In this document: positions 25,761 through 36,120 of the stretch, piece by piece | Position numbering within the stretch: position 1 is the first letter of the stretch | Layout: the number at the start of each line of letters is the position of its first letter | Origin: Geopsychrobacter electrodiphilus DSM 16401 | GTDB lineage: Bacteria > Desulfobacterota > Desulfuromonadia > Desulfuromonadales > Geopsychrobacteraceae | Length of the DNA stretch: 64,000 nucleotides | Assembly (NCBI RefSeq): GCF_000384395.1 | Contig: NZ_ARWE01000001.1 | Coordinates: 4,177,731 to 4,241,730, forward strand | Reading direction: 5' to 3' | Notes under the pieces: generated by a model | Seen by the model: the letters and a program-made list of their open reading frames with translations, nothing else | Databases searched by the model: none | What the model was told of the DNA's origin: nothing | Translations under genes and position numbers: made by a program

Positions 25761-26510
25761 CATAACCGCATCGTATGAACCGTTAATTTCGGAGACCTTG
25801 TCATTTGCGAACTTGATAAACTCCGGCGGCAGGCCCTTCCCTTCAATCTTGTCGGGGTGGAACTCAGAAACTTTCAGGCGGTAGGCTTTTTTGATTTCGG
25901 CCTTGCTCGCTCCCTGGGGGACACCCAGCACCGCATAGTGTTTTTCAAGACTTAAGGGGCTGGCCGCGCCGGCGCCGGAATGACGACTGCGGATTGTTTG
26001 ATAGACGCTGTCGGGCAAGCGAAAGGCTTGCTTGGCCTGCAGCAGCATCTCCTCTTCAGCCGGATGCAGTTTGCCATCGGCCAGCGCCACCTCAAACAGA
26101 AAATTCATCATGAAGCTGCATAACTGCTGTTCCTGCCAGAAGAGGCCTCCGAACTGCCCGGCATAGTCAGCGAAGCTTTCGTGGCTGTCTTTGGCCCGAC
26201 TGAAAACGCCGAGGGCAAATTTACGTGTTTGGTCATCAAGGCCCAGTGCCTCGCGTGAAATGCGTTCAATCGTCGCGATTTCATCCTCACAGACCCGCCC
26301 ATCGGCCTTGGCCAGTTTGCCGACCATCGAAAAGGCCGCAGTGAAGAAGAGCGCCTGCTTGCGTTGGGCGTTTGAAAAACCGATACTGTTCCCCGGTTGC
26401 GTATTTCCCCCGCCCATGTTGGCGCCGATCGCCGCGCCGATTAACGCTCCGAAAGGGCCCGCTATCATCGCTCCGATACCGCCCCCGATTATTCCAGAAA
26501 GCCAGCTCAT
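25749..26510 (-). CDS. TerB/J-domain co-chaperone (DjlA-like)
   Basis: A 253-residue protein. A glycine-zipper-like hydrophobic N-terminus (IIGGGIGAMIAGPFGALIG) suggests membrane association; a TerB-like helical domain (about 45-170) follows, with repeated 'ADG' acidic metal-binding motifs (KADGRVCEDE and ALADGKLHPAE). A C-terminal J domain carries the essential HPD tripeptide (EFHPDK). This is the architecture of DjlA, which stimulates DnaK. The ATG giving MSWLSG has AAGGAG 7 nt upstream; ten further in-frame codons upstream are excluded. Confidence 0.87.
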   Translation of the reverse strand: MSWLSGIIGGGIGAMIAGPFGALIGAAIGANMGGGNTQPGNSIGFSNAQRKQALFFTAAFSMVGKLAKADGRVCEDEIATIERISREALGLDDQTRKFALGVFSRAKDSHESFADYAGQFGGLFWQEQQLCSFMMNFLFEVALADGKLHPAEEEMLLQAKQAFRLPDSVYQTIRSRHSGAGAASPLSLEKHYAVLGVPQGASKAEIKKAYRLKVSEFHPDKIEGKGLPPEFIKFANDKVSEINGSYDAVMKTL

Positions 26511-26657
26511 GTTGCATCTCCTTGGTGTTTTTACTGTCAACGTCAGGGTTTATAACACGTGAGGCAGGATAAATTGAAGCGGATTGCTGGCAGGTTGCAT
26601 TCCGGTTCGGGGAAGATTACTCTGCGGGATAAATTCTAATAAAAGGAGAACCAGCAG

Positions 26658-26846
26658 ATGCCGATAATCACTCTGGAAGGTCCAAAAATAGCCAATCTTG
26701 ACACCCGTCGGGAATTTATTCGTGATCTCACTGATGCTGCGGTCAAGGCCTACGCACTGCCGCAGGAGAAGATTATTGTTATTCTGCATGAAAATAGTCG
26801 CGAACAGGTCGGGGTCGGTGGTGAACTGCTCGTAGATAAGGGTTGA
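26658..26846 (+). CDS. 4-oxalocrotonate tautomerase family protein
   Basis: A 62-residue tautomerase-superfamily protein starting MPIITLEG, so processing leaves the catalytic N-terminal Pro. The expected beta-alpha-beta layout is present, with a REFIRDLTDAAVKAY helix and the EKIIVILHE strand. Family members tautomerise 2-hydroxymuconate or related enols; relatives have other roles. AAAAGGAG precedes the ATG. No degradation genes lie beside it, so the substrate is unknown. Confidence 0.85.
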   Translation: MPIITLEGPKIANLDTRREFIRDLTDAAVKAYALPQEKIIVILHENSREQVGVGGELLVDKG

Positions 26847-26889
26847 ATTCCGAAGCGGTGCTTTCACCTTGATTTAGAGGGGAACCGTG

Positions 26890-26945
26890 AGCCTCCTCAC
26901 CTTAAGCAGTAAAACTATCATACACGCACTTAGGGTGAGGAGGCT
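26890..26945. repeat. Unassigned inverted repeat, about 16-bp arms
   Basis: AGCCTCCTCACCTTAAG (26890-26906) and its near-perfect complement (26929-26945, one extra base) flank a 22-nt loop. It lies in a 245-bp space between the tautomerase gene and the end of panE. There is no T-run, no gene around it, and a 67-codon frame over it has no ribosome site. It could be a structured RNA or a remnant of a mobile element. Confidence 0.45.
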
Positions 26946-27091
26946 GAAACGCCTAAAATGTCCGGTTTGGAACCACAAAGAACATCTTGAGCTCGATCCC
27001 CACGACGAAAGGTATGCGCAAAATTTATTGGAGTGCGGTGATCTTGGAGCCCTGTGTACTAGGTTCTGTACGTCGTCCTTCCGGTGGTGAT

Positions 27092-28030
27092 TCAGGGGGT
27101 GCGAAGCCTGGGAGACTGGAACTGTTCGCCAACCGACAACAGGCGATAGAGCATATCGACCTGCGGCATCTGAGTGCCGGCGGTCAGGGCGCGTTGCAGC
27201 GGGATGGCGTAGATCGCTTCGAGTTCCAGTTGGCGGCCTTCGAGGCGGTCGATCATCATGCTCGGTCGATAGCCGGTCATGGGATCGCTGAAGGCAAGCA
27301 TGTGCTCGACAAAGGGCTCAGCCTCAATCGCAATTTTGAGCCCCTGCTGATTCGCTGCCCTGATCACCTCGTGCATCATGCTCGCTATCAGTTGCCGAGT
27401 TGGCGGGTGTTGCAGCAATTCGGTTACCGTCTTGCCGGTTAAGGCACAAAGCCCGTTGAAAGGGATATTCCAGACTAACTTTTCCCAGCGGGTGCGGATC
27501 AGGTCATCACTTGTTTCGCAGGCAACGCCTGCCGCTTTAAAGTGCGCTGCGAGTTGTTGACTCCTGATTGACGGTTGGTTGGTCCATTCCCCCAGGTGGA
27601 TACGGCCCTCGCCGAGGTGATGGACTTCGCCCGGTTCGCCGCGATTGCTGCAGAGAAAGGCGACCCCGCCCAGAACCTTGTCCTCACCGAAGGCCGCCGC
27701 CAGAAGGTCTTCATTCCCCACGCCATTTTGCAGGGTAAGAATCGCCGTCTCCCGACCAACCAGCGGCCGGACCAGTTCGATCAACTGCTGATTCGCAAAG
27801 GTTTTCAGGCCGATCAAAACAAGATCAACCGGTCCAATTTCGGCCGAGGTTCGGTAGCCCTTGATGGTCGGGAGTTCAAAGTCACCGTCAATAGAAAAGA
27901 CCTTCAGTCCACGGGCGTTGATCGCCTCGAAATCGCTCCGCAGCAAAAATCGGACATCATGCCCTGCGCGCTGTAGCATGGCTCCGTAAAAAAGACCCAG
28001 GGCCCCTGCCCCGATGACGCCGATTCGCAT
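27092..28030 (-). CDS. panE: 2-dehydropantoate 2-reductase (canonical PanE type)
   Basis: A 312-residue PanE. The N-terminal MRIGVIGAGALGLFYGAML Rossmann loop, LKTFANQQLIE with the conserved Lys, TLQNGVGNED, the catalytic RWEKLVWNIPFNGLCALTGK block (shown as 20 residues) and the C-terminal YRPSMMIDRLEGRQLELEAI motif follow E. coli PanE more closely than the two island copies do. It should supply D-pantoate for CoA synthesis using NADPH. AAGGAG lies 5 nt before the ATG. The same direction and a 32-bp gap link it to the TPR gene upstream. Confidence 0.85.
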   Translation of the reverse strand: MRIGVIGAGALGLFYGAMLQRAGHDVRFLLRSDFEAINARGLKVFSIDGDFELPTIKGYRTSAEIGPVDLVLIGLKTFANQQLIELVRPLVGRETAILTLQNGVGNEDLLAAAFGEDKVLGGVAFLCSNRGEPGEVHHLGEGRIHLGEWTNQPSIRSQQLAAHFKAAGVACETSDDLIRTRWEKLVWNIPFNGLCALTGKTVTELLQHPPTRQLIASMMHEVIRAANQQGLKIAIEAEPFVEHMLAFSDPMTGYRPSMMIDRLEGRQLELEAIYAIPLQRALTAGTQMPQVDMLYRLLSVGEQFQSPRLRTP

Positions 28031-28062
28031 GTCGACTCCTTATAAAACCCAAAAGGTCCAGG

Positions 28063-28947
28063 TTAAAATCGATAATTCAAGACCACCATCGGTACTTGCG
28101 GGAGCATGCCCAACTGCAGGTTGAGGCGGGAGCGCATCTGGTGTTTGAAGTCGTTCTTGGTCCGTTGATTAAACTTATGCGCATTGTTGGTCGCATTATA
28201 AATATTGCCGCCGTACCAGCCAAGTTCGAAGAAGAGCAGAATTCCCCCGGCCGCATAATTTTGATTATGGATGGCCTCGACTGCGCCGAGAATAAAGGCG
28301 CCGTTGAGTAGAAACGCGAGAGTCGCCTGCCGCACGCGACCGGTATAGAGTTGACCTAACCCTGGGAGCAGCGCGGACAGGGTCCCGGCGAGGCGTGGGG
28401 ATTTTAATTTAAGGGACTGGTAGTTTTCAAGGTCGGTAGCTAATTGATTGCGCTGGGGTTCGGGTAGCAGGCTGAAGCTCCTGGCTGACTGCTGCGGTCG
28501 GTCCTGTTCGAGCAGGGACCAGCCGATGCGAAAATTGGCGTAATTGATGGTTGGGGGATCGGTGACCTCTTTCAAGAGGGCACGATAACGTTCGCGCGCC
28601 AGGCCGAACTCACCCCTCTCATAGGCGCTGTCGGCATATATGCGCCGCCCCTTGGCGGCTTCAGGGCTTTGTGGATAAAGGCGAAACAGCTCTTCAAGGC
28701 TGTTGTCGGCCTGGCTCCAGCGGTGACCGGCAAGCAGGTTTTTAGCAATGGAAAGTTGCGCACGCGGTCGCAGCTCGGAATCAGGATTCAAAAAGAGAAA
28801 GCGCTTGTATTCGGTGATAGCGCGATAGTGATCACCCTCGCTGGCCAGGCTGTCGGCAAATTGCAATTGTGTGGGCAAATCAGCGGCATGGGTGAGCGTC
28901 GGGAAGAACAGGAGCAGCAGCAAGAGAAATCGGATCATTGGGGTCAT
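28063..28947 (-). CDS. TPR-containing membrane protein
   Basis: A 294-residue protein. A signal peptide ends near THAA; TPR-like helices fill about 25-165 (ALASEGDHYRAITEYKRFL-type periodicity, shown loosely). A C-terminal region then has PGLGQLYTGR and two hydrophobic stretches (about 205-250) resembling small DUF5683-type membrane domains. It probably acts at the inner or outer membrane as an assembly factor. Either ATG at 28947 or the one three codons later could be the start; the GGAG is close to the first. Function not recognised. Confidence 0.75.
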   Translation of the reverse strand: MTPMIRFLLLLLLFFPTLTHAADLPTQLQFADSLASEGDHYRAITEYKRFLFLNPDSELRPRAQLSIAKNLLAGHRWSQADNSLEELFRLYPQSPEAAKGRRIYADSAYERGEFGLARERYRALLKEVTDPPTINYANFRIGWSLLEQDRPQQSARSFSLLPEPQRNQLATDLENYQSLKLKSPRLAGTLSALLPGLGQLYTGRVRQATLAFLLNGAFILGAVEAIHNQNYAAGGILLFFELGWYGGNIYNATNNAHKFNQRTKNDFKHQMRSRLNLQLGMLPQVPMVVLNYRF

Positions 28948-29054
28948 TTCTCCGGGGTGGATTTAGGATTGAAAAATGAGATCGCATTCTAGCATGAACC
29001 GGGGTAACCCTGCAGAGAAAAAGCGTTTTATCTCTTCGTAACAGCCCATATTCC

Positions 29055-29083
29055 TTGACCATCGGGGGCTGCCATGATATGCT
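29055..29083 (+). promoter_or_regulatory. carD promoter
   Basis: TTGACC (29055-29060), a 17-bp spacer and TATGCT (29078-29083) make a good sigma70-like promoter. Transcription would start near 29090, just before the AAAGGAG site at 29096-29102. Confidence 0.65.
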
Positions 29084-29108
29084 ATGTTTTTGCAAAAGGA
29101 GAAAGCTA

Positions 29109-29588
29109 TTGTTTAAAAAAGGGGACATGGCAGTCTACCCGACTCAAGGGGTAGGGGTTATCGAAGATATTGAGACTCGCGAATTCTCTGGCCATAGCCA
29201 GAGTTTTTATGTGCTGCGCATCGTCGGTAGCGATATGACGATCATGGTACCCACCAATAACGTAGCAAACGTTGGAATGCGTGGCCTGATAGAGCGCAAG
29301 AACATCCCTGCGGTTTTTGACGTCCTTGGCGTTCCGGGGGTGGGTGGCAAAATCGCTTCCTGGAGCCGCCGACAGCGTGAATATCAAGACAAACTCAAGT
29401 CGGGTGATCTCCACGAAGTCGCCGAAGTCCTGCGTGAACTCTACCTGATCAGTGACAACAAAGATCTTTCCTATGGTGAGAAGAAGGTTCTGGAGCAGGC
29501 GCGGCGTCTGCTGGTGACCGAGGTGGCTCTTTCGCAAGGGTCCAAGGAAGAATCTGTCATCGACCAACTGGAGCAGATTTTTCACTGA
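29109..29588 (+). CDS. carD: CarD-like transcription regulator (TTG start)
   Basis: A 159-residue CarD/CdnL family protein. The N-terminal FKKGDMAVYPTQGVGVIEDI segment is the RNA-polymerase beta-interacting domain, and a helical C-terminal DNA-binding region follows. CarD stabilises the open complex at many promoters, especially rRNA. The ATG at 29055 gives a longer frame, but it lies in the promoter -35. The TTG at 29109 has AAAGGAG at the right distance and matches the usual N-terminus of the family. An intrinsic terminator follows at 29613. Confidence 0.9.
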   Translation: MFKKGDMAVYPTQGVGVIEDIETREFSGHSQSFYVLRIVGSDMTIMVPTNNVANVGMRGLIERKNIPAVFDVLGVPGVGGKIASWSRRQREYQDKLKSGDLHEVAEVLRELYLISDNKDLSYGEKKVLEQARRLLVTEVALSQGSKEESVIDQLEQIFH

Positions 29589-29612
29589 GGCCGCTTTCAG
29601 CTAGGCGAGATT

Positions 29613-29646
29613 AAGACCGGGTGCTACAGGGCCTGGTCTTCCTTTT
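29613..29646 (+). terminator. Intrinsic terminator after carD
   Basis: AAGACCGGG and CCTGGTCTT pair with one mismatch around a 10-nt loop and are followed by CCTTTTT. It separates carD from ispD, though read-through into ispD is possible since no promoter was recognised for ispD. Confidence 0.55.
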
Positions 29647-29698
29647 TCGAGCGGCATAAACAGGGACGAGAGATCGTTCCTTTTTTTGTGGGCAAAAG

Positions 29699-30403
29699 AT
29701 GAACACAACAGTTTTGGTCCCTGCTGCGGGCATGGGGCGGCGCATGGGCGCAGCAATCAACAAACAATACCTTGAGCTTGGCGGTCGTCCGATTCTGGCG
29801 CGCACCCTGGAGTTGTTTCAACAGCACCCCGCAATCAGTCGTATCTATCCGATTATACCGGCGGATGAAATTCCTTTTTTTACCAACGAGATTCTCCCGC
29901 AGCTTGACCTGCCCAAACTGGCTGGGATCATTCCCGGCGGTAAAGAGCGTCAGGATTCGGTCCGTAATGGTCTGCAGCAATTGCGTCTGTCCGGGACAGC
30001 ATCCGATTCGGTCGTCCTGGTGCATGATGGGGTGCGTCCCCTGCTGAATCCTGAATTGATCACTATCCTGGTCGAGCTGGCGGTGCTAAAAGGTGGAGCT
30101 GTGGTGGGGGTGCCGGTCAAGGACACGATCAAAGAGGTGGAGAACGGACTCATCCTGGGGACTCCAGATCGTCGCCGTTTGTGGCAAGTGCAAACCCCCC
30201 AGGCCTTCCGCTTTGACATTCTGTGGAAGGCCTACCAGAAGGCCGCCGAAGATGATTTTTGCGGGACCGATGATGCCTCGCTGGTCGAACGTCTTGGCCT
30301 CTCGGTGGCGATGGTCGAAGGGGATTATCGCAATATCAAAATTACCACGCCGGAGGATCTGCTGATCGCCGAGGCCTTGTTGACTCTGGGGAGAAAAAAA
30401 TGA
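29699..30403 (+). CDS. ispD: 2-C-methyl-D-erythritol 4-phosphate cytidylyltransferase
   Basis: A 234-residue nucleotidyltransferase. [11 protein letters not shown] is the CTP-binding loop, KQYLELGG follows, [10 protein letters not shown] is central, and TPQAFRFD with the DDASLVE region completes the IspD pattern. It makes CDP-methylerythritol in the MEP isoprenoid pathway. Its stop codon overlaps the ispF start (ATGATG/TGA), so the two are coupled, an arrangement common in proteobacteria. Confidence 0.95.
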   Translation: MNTTVLVPAAGMGRRMGAAINKQYLELGGRPILARTLELFQQHPAISRIYPIIPADEIPFFTNEILPQLDLPKLAGIIPGGKERQDSVRNGLQQLRLSGTASDSVVLVHDGVRPLLNPELITILVELAVLKGGAVVGVPVKDTIKEVENGLILGTPDRRRLWQVQTPQAFRFDILWKAYQKAAEDDFCGTDDASLVERLGLSVAMVEGDYRNIKITTPEDLLIAEALLTLGRKK

Positions 30404-30876
30404 TGCGGATCGGTCACGGTTTTGATGTGCATAGGCTGGTTGCCGGCCGCAGGTTGATCCTGGGGGGGGTCGATATCCCTCATGAACTGGGTCTGCTCGG
30501 TCATTCGGATGCCGATGTCCTGTTGCACGCTATCTGTGATGCGCTGCTCGGGGCCCTGGCCGCGGGCGATATCGGCAAGCATTTTCCCGATACCGATCCT
30601 GCCTTCAAGGGGATCGACAGCCGCGTGCTGTTGCGGCAGGTGGTTGCCTTGCTGCATGGGAGAGGGTATGTGCTGGGCAATCTGGATGCGACCATCCTTT
30701 GTCAGCAACCGAAACTGGCAGCGCATATCCCTCAGATGTGCCTGAATATTGCCGAAGATTGCGGGGTTGCACCAGACCAGGTGAATGTGAAGGCGACGAC
30801 CACGGAAACCCTTGGTTTTGAAGGGCGAAAAGAAGGCATTTCGGCGCATGCTGTGGTCCTTGTGCGTAAAAGTTAG
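30400..30876 (+). CDS. ispF: 2-C-methyl-D-erythritol 2,4-cyclodiphosphate synthase
   Basis: A 158-residue IspF. The zinc ligands lie in GFDVHRL and in [20 protein letters not shown] (within 20 residues). [13 protein letters not shown] and the C-terminal [17 protein letters not shown] are family signatures. It cyclises CDP-ME 2-phosphate to MEcPP with release of CMP. Two consecutive ATG codons lie at the overlap with ispD; either could be used. Confidence 0.96.
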   Translation: MMRIGHGFDVHRLVAGRRLILGGVDIPHELGLLGHSDADVLLHAICDALLGALAAGDIGKHFPDTDPAFKGIDSRVLLRQVVALLHGRGYVLGNLDATILCQQPKLAAHIPQMCLNIAEDCGVAPDQVNVKATTTETLGFEGRKEGISAHAVVLVRKS

Positions 30877-30966
30877 TCAGCCCCCTGGATTTTTCCCTTG
30901 CCCAACCCGCCTTGTGCCAGAGATACTGCCACACTTAGCTGTCATGAATTGTTTAAGTTACAAAAT

Positions 30967-30986
30967 CTCCGGCACTGCTGCCGGAG
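30967..30986 (+). promoter_or_regulatory. Small stem-loop in the glnS leader
   Basis: CTCCGGCA CTGC TGCCGGAG is a perfect 8-bp stem with a 4-nt loop, 24 nt before the glnS start. It has no T-run. It could be an ispF mRNA 3' end or a leader element. I see no T-box specifier arrangement. Confidence 0.35.
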
Positions 30987-31010
30987 TTGCCTGAAGTGAG
31001 AATGACCAGG

Positions 31011-32666
<1,656 letters not shown>

Positions 32667-32684
32667 CAGGCTTGGAGATTTAAG

Positions 32685-34127
32685 ATGAGTTTACGGGTTT
32701 ACAACACCCTTAAAGGGAAAAAAGAAGATTTTGTCCCCCTGGAGCCGGGTAAGGTCAAAATGTACGTCTGTGGCGTGACGGTATATGACTACTGTCATAT
32801 CGGCCATGCGCGCGCCAATATCGTGTTCGACATCATCTACCGCTACCTGCAGTTTGCCGGTTTTGATGTCATCTATGTGCGCAATTACACCGATGTCGAT
32901 GACAAGATCATCAAGCGCGCCAACGAACGCGGTATCAGCAGCAAGGCGCTCTCCGAGGAGTTTATTCAGGCCTTTGATGAGGATATGGCGACCCTGGGGC
33001 TGGCGCTGCCGACCCATCAGCCGAAGGCGACGGAGTATATTCCGCAGATTCTTGAGATCTGTCAGAAGTTGATCGACAAGGGGCTCGCCTACGCGTCGGG
33101 TGGCGACGTTTACTACAGCGTCAACAAGTTTCCTGATTATCTCAAACTCAGCAAACGCAAAATGGATGAGATGCAGGCCGGGGCGCGCATCGCGCCGGGG
33201 GAGCAGAAGCAAGATCCGATGGACTTCGCACTCTGGAAAGCCGCCAAACCGGATGAACCAAGCTGGGAATCCCCCTGGGGGCCAGGACGCCCCGGCTGGC
33301 ATATTGAATGTTCGGCGATGAGTTCCTCGCTGCTGGGTGAGACTTTCGATATCCATGGCGGCGGTCGAGATCTGATCTTCCCGCACCATGAAAACGAGAT
33401 CGCCCAGTCCGAAGGGGCGAGCGGCAAACCCTTCGTCAACTACTGGCTGCATAACGGCTTCGTTAATATCAATCAGGAGAAGATGAGCAAGTCCCTCGGC
33501 AACTTCTTCACCATTCGCGACATCCTTAAACGCTATAACCCCGAGGTGCTGCGCTTCTTTATCCTGAGCGCGCACTATCGTTCGCCGATCGATTTTTCCG
33601 ATCAGAATCTGATCGAGGCCGAAAGCGGGCTCAGTCGCTTCTATGAGGCCCTGCTCGCCGGCGATGAAGCCATTGCCGGAGCGGATGCCGCAAGCCCTGC
33701 GGAAGATGGTACAAAGCTTGAAGAGAATTTCCGTGCCGCGATGGACGATGATTTCAACAGCGCGCTGGCCATCGGCCATCTGTTTGAAGCGGTGCGCACG
33801 ATAAACCGGCTGGTCGCGACCAAAAAGTTCAGTAAACAAGGGGGCTTGGTAGCCACAGTCGCCGATCTGCTGCAGCGCATCCGGTGCTATGCCGGGGTAC
33901 TGGGGATTCTGCAGATCGATCCAGAGTCCTGGTTAACGCAACAGAAAGTTGCCGGTTTGGCCGATTTGGGGATTAATCTCAGCGAGATCGCGGCAGCAAT
34001 CACGGCACGCCTGCAGGCGCGGGCGGACAAGGATTACGCCCGCGGCGACGAAATTCGTGACGAACTCGATGCTCGCGGTATCCTGCTGCTCGACACGCCA
34101 CGTGGGACAACCTGGAAGTTGAAATGA
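32685..34127 (+). CDS. cysS: Cysteinyl-tRNA synthetase
   Basis: A 480-residue class I synthetase. [10 protein letters not shown] at the start holds a zinc ligand Cys, [13 protein letters not shown] is the HIGH motif, [10 protein letters not shown] and [10 protein letters not shown] provide the other zinc ligands, and KMSKSLGNF is the KMSKS motif near residue 268. It activates cysteine. It begins 18 bp after glnS, so the two form an operon, which ends at the terminator at 34137. Confidence 0.97.
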   Translation: MSLRVYNTLKGKKEDFVPLEPGKVKMYVCGVTVYDYCHIGHARANIVFDIIYRYLQFAGFDVIYVRNYTDVDDKIIKRANERGISSKALSEEFIQAFDEDMATLGLALPTHQPKATEYIPQILEICQKLIDKGLAYASGGDVYYSVNKFPDYLKLSKRKMDEMQAGARIAPGEQKQDPMDFALWKAAKPDEPSWESPWGPGRPGWHIECSAMSSSLLGETFDIHGGGRDLIFPHHENEIAQSEGASGKPFVNYWLHNGFVNINQEKMSKSLGNFFTIRDILKRYNPEVLRFFILSAHYRSPIDFSDQNLIEAESGLSRFYEALLAGDEAIAGADAASPAEDGTKLEENFRAAMDDDFNSALAIGHLFEAVRTINRLVATKKFSKQGGLVATVADLLQRIRCYAGVLGILQIDPESWLTQQKVAGLADLGINLSEIAAAITARLQARADKDYARGDEIRDELDARGILLLDTPRGTTWKLK

Positions 34128-34136
34128 TCTGCCGTT

Positions 34137-34164
34137 ATCGAGATGAGCCAAGCATCTCGATTTT
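34137..34164 (+). terminator. Intrinsic terminator after cysS
   Basis: ATCGAGATG and CATCTCGAT form a 9-bp stem with a 7-nt loop (34137-34161), followed by TTT. It separates cysS from the cytochrome gene, whose start is 25 nt further on. Confidence 0.65.
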
Positions 34165-34188
34165 ACGTTGACTGCTGTGGAGTGATTA

Positions 34189-34509
34189 ATGATGATTCGG
34201 ACAAGCTTGTTATGCGGTATCGGTCTGTTGTTGTGCGCCACTCTTGCATTGGCCTTTGACCCACCGGTGATCGTGAAGATGAAGACGCCGCAGGGGGATG
34301 TGCTGTTTCATCACCAGGCACATCAGTCGGCGGTCAATGGCTGCACCGACTGTCATCACATGGGGGTCGAGGCCGGGGGCTGTCGTGATTGTCATGGCGT
34401 TAAACGGGGGGTGCCGAGCGTGAAACATGCTTTTCATCGCCAGTGTCGCAACTGTCACATCAAGAATGGTGGTCCGACTGCGTGTGATACCTGCCATCAC
34501 AAAGAATAG
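34189..34509 (+). CDS. Small periplasmic four-haem cytochrome c (class III-like)
   Basis: A 106-residue secreted protein. A signal peptide ends near ALAF. Four CxxCH haem sites are seen: Cys52-His56, Cys65-His69, Cys86-His90 and Cys99-His103. Further His at 41, 42, 45, 57, 80, 83 and 104 can serve as distal ligands. The size and spacing match cytochrome c3/c7 (class III), periplasmic electron carriers in metal- and sulfur-reducing Deltaproteobacteria. Four motifs distinguish it from three-haem PpcA types. The GGAG site fits the ATG at 34189 or the adjacent one at 34192. Confidence 0.9.
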   Translation: MMIRTSLLCGIGLLLCATLALAFDPPVIVKMKTPQGDVLFHHQAHQSAVNGCTDCHHMGVEAGGCRDCHGVKRGVPSVKHAFHRQCRNCHIKNGGPTACDTCHHKE

Positions 34510-34535
34510 GCGGGCATTCCCCGTTCAGCACAAAT

Positions 34536-34568
34536 GACAAGGGCCACCAGATACTGGTGGCCCTTGTC
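34536..34568. terminator. Strong hairpin between convergent cytochrome and phoU genes
   Basis: A perfect 15-bp stem, GACAAGGGCCACCAG (34536-34550) with its complement (34554-34568), closes a 3-nt loop. The flanks are only moderately AT-rich, but its place 3 bp after the phoU stop and 27 bp after the cytochrome stop makes it a likely two-way terminator. Confidence 0.7.
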
Positions 34569-34570
34569 GG

Positions 34571-35239
34571 TTAAACACTCGTCTGGATGCCACCGTGGCG
34601 GATGATATCGCCATCAACCAGGTAGACAACATCCTCAGCGATATTAGTCGCCAGATCGGCCATTCGTTCCAGATAGCGTGAAATCGAAAGATAGAGGACC
34701 AAACCATCAAGATTGTTCAGATCTTGCCGGATTGCTTCTTTGACGTTGGTAAAGTTAGCCTTGTGCATTTTATCGACATCATCGTCGAGATGGATCGTCT
34801 GGCGGGCCAAATCGGTGTCTCTCTCTACCAGGGAGTCGAGGGCCATCTTGAGCATTTTTTCAACCAGTTCGGCCATGGTCGCAATGTCGTAGGGGCACTT
34901 CAGGCGGGGTTCATTGTCTAAATCGATCGATCGCTGTGCAATATTTACAGACAGATCGGCGACGCGCTCAAGATCGTTATTGATCTTCAAGATCGTAACA
35001 ATAAAACGCAGGTCGGTCGCCACCGGCTGGTGCAGAGCCAAAACCTTGAGGCATTCTTCCTCGAGGGCGACTTCCAGATTGTCAATTATTGCGTCCCCGC
35101 CCTTAACCTTTCCCGCCAATTTGCGATCTCGGGTCAACAGTGCTTGAACCGCCTGAATAACGCGTCCTTCGACCTCGGCGCTTAGGGATAAAAGCATTTT
35201 TTTAAGTGTATCAAGCTCTTTTTGCATTAAAGCGGTCAT
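34571..35239 (-). CDS. phoU: Phosphate transport system regulator PhoU
   Basis: A 222-residue all-helical protein made of two PhoU repeats. Each has the metal-binding ERxxD motif: NNDLERVADLSVNIA near residue 95 and ISRYLERMADLATNIAED near residue 195. PhoU signals phosphate sufficiency from PstSCAB to PhoR. An upstream ATG at 35248 exists, but the AAAGGA site fits the ATG at 35239 (8-nt spacing). It is the last gene of the pst operon. Confidence 0.95.
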   Translation of the reverse strand: MTALMQKELDTLKKMLLSLSAEVEGRVIQAVQALLTRDRKLAGKVKGGDAIIDNLEVALEEECLKVLALHQPVATDLRFIVTILKINNDLERVADLSVNIAQRSIDLDNEPRLKCPYDIATMAELVEKMLKMALDSLVERDTDLARQTIHLDDDVDKMHKANFTNVKEAIRQDLNNLDGLVLYLSISRYLERMADLATNIAEDVVYLVDGDIIRHGGIQTSV

Positions 35240-35265
35240 GCCCTCCATCCTTTCATGATGTCAGA

Positions 35266-36120
35266 TCAGCCGAAACGGCCGGTAACATAATCCTCGGTCT
35301 GTTTTTTGGCCGGGTTGGTAAAGATTTTCGTCGTCGGTCCGAACTCGACAATCAGCCCCTGATAAAAGAAGGCCGTATAGTCTGAGATCCGCGCAGCCTG
35401 TTGCATGTTGTGCGTGACGATGACGATGGTGTAGTTGTCTTTGAGCGAAGCGATCAAATCTTCAATCTTGGCAGTCGCCACCGGATCGATGGCCGAGGTC
35501 GGTTCATCCATCAGCAGGACTTCCGGCTCAACGGCGATCGCTCGGGCGATACACAGCCGTTGTTGCTGGCCACCGGAGAGCGCCAGACCCGGCTTGTCGA
35601 GTTTCTCCTTGACCTCTTCCCACAGCGCCGCCTGACGCAGAGCGGTTTCGATGCGGCCCTGCAGTTCGCTGCGGCTCATGCGGTAATGCAGGCGCAGCCC
35701 ATAGGCGACATTATCGAAGATACTCATGGAGAAGGGGGTCGGTTTCTGAAAAATCATCCCCACGCGGCGCCGCAATTCCAGAATATCCCAATCGGGATCA
35801 AGCAGATTCTTGCCGTCGAGCAGAATTTCGCCGCTGACACGTTGATGGCGATAGAGCTGGAAGATGCGGTTGTAGGTGCGCAGATGAGTTGATTTACCGC
35901 AACCTGAAGGTCCAATGATAGCAGTGACCTTGTTGCTGGCGATGTCGAGGTTATTATCAGTCAATGCCTGATTTTCGCCGTAGTAGAAATTGAGGTTGCG
36001 CACCGAGATCTTCACCTCGGGCTTTTTCTCCGGCCGCGCGGCAGACCGGGCCGATATGACCGAGGATTGAGGCTCATCGATCGGGGTTGGGTTATTCGTC
36101 TGAGTTGTTGTTTTATCCAT
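35266..36120 (-). CDS. pstB: Phosphate ABC transporter ATP-binding protein
   Basis: A 284-residue ABC ATPase. Walker [10 protein letters not shown] is near 69-77, the Q-loop is in MIFQKPTPF, the signature LSGGQQQR and Walker [13 protein letters not shown] are standard, and the C-terminal YVTGRFG is typical of PstB. About 35 N-terminal residues are extra, low-complexity and Pro/Ser/Thr-rich compared with E. coli PstB. Its ATG overlaps the last base of pstA. Confidence 0.97.
   Translation of the reverse strand: MDKTTTQTNNPTPIDEPQSSVISARSAARPEKKPEVKISVRNLNFYYGENQALTDNNLDIASNKVTAIIGPSGCGKSTHLRTYNRIFQLYRHQRVSGEILLDGKNLLDPDWDILELRRRVGMIFQKPTPFSMSIFDNVAYGLRLHYRMSRSELQGRIETALRQAALWEEVKEKLDKPGLALSGGQQQRLCIARAIAVEPEVLLMDEPTSAIDPVATAKIEDLIASLKDNYTIVIVTHNMQQAARISDYTAFFYQGLIVEFGPTTKIFTNPAKKQTEDYVTGRFG

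Noticed and set aside
26887..27090. Possible 67-codon gene in the tautomerase-panE gap
   Set aside because: It starts at the arm of an inverted repeat, has no ribosome site and no recognisable pattern; treated as non-coding.
30961..31010. T-box riboswitch in the glnS leader
   Set aside because: Too short; only one 8-bp hairpin, no antiterminator sequence.
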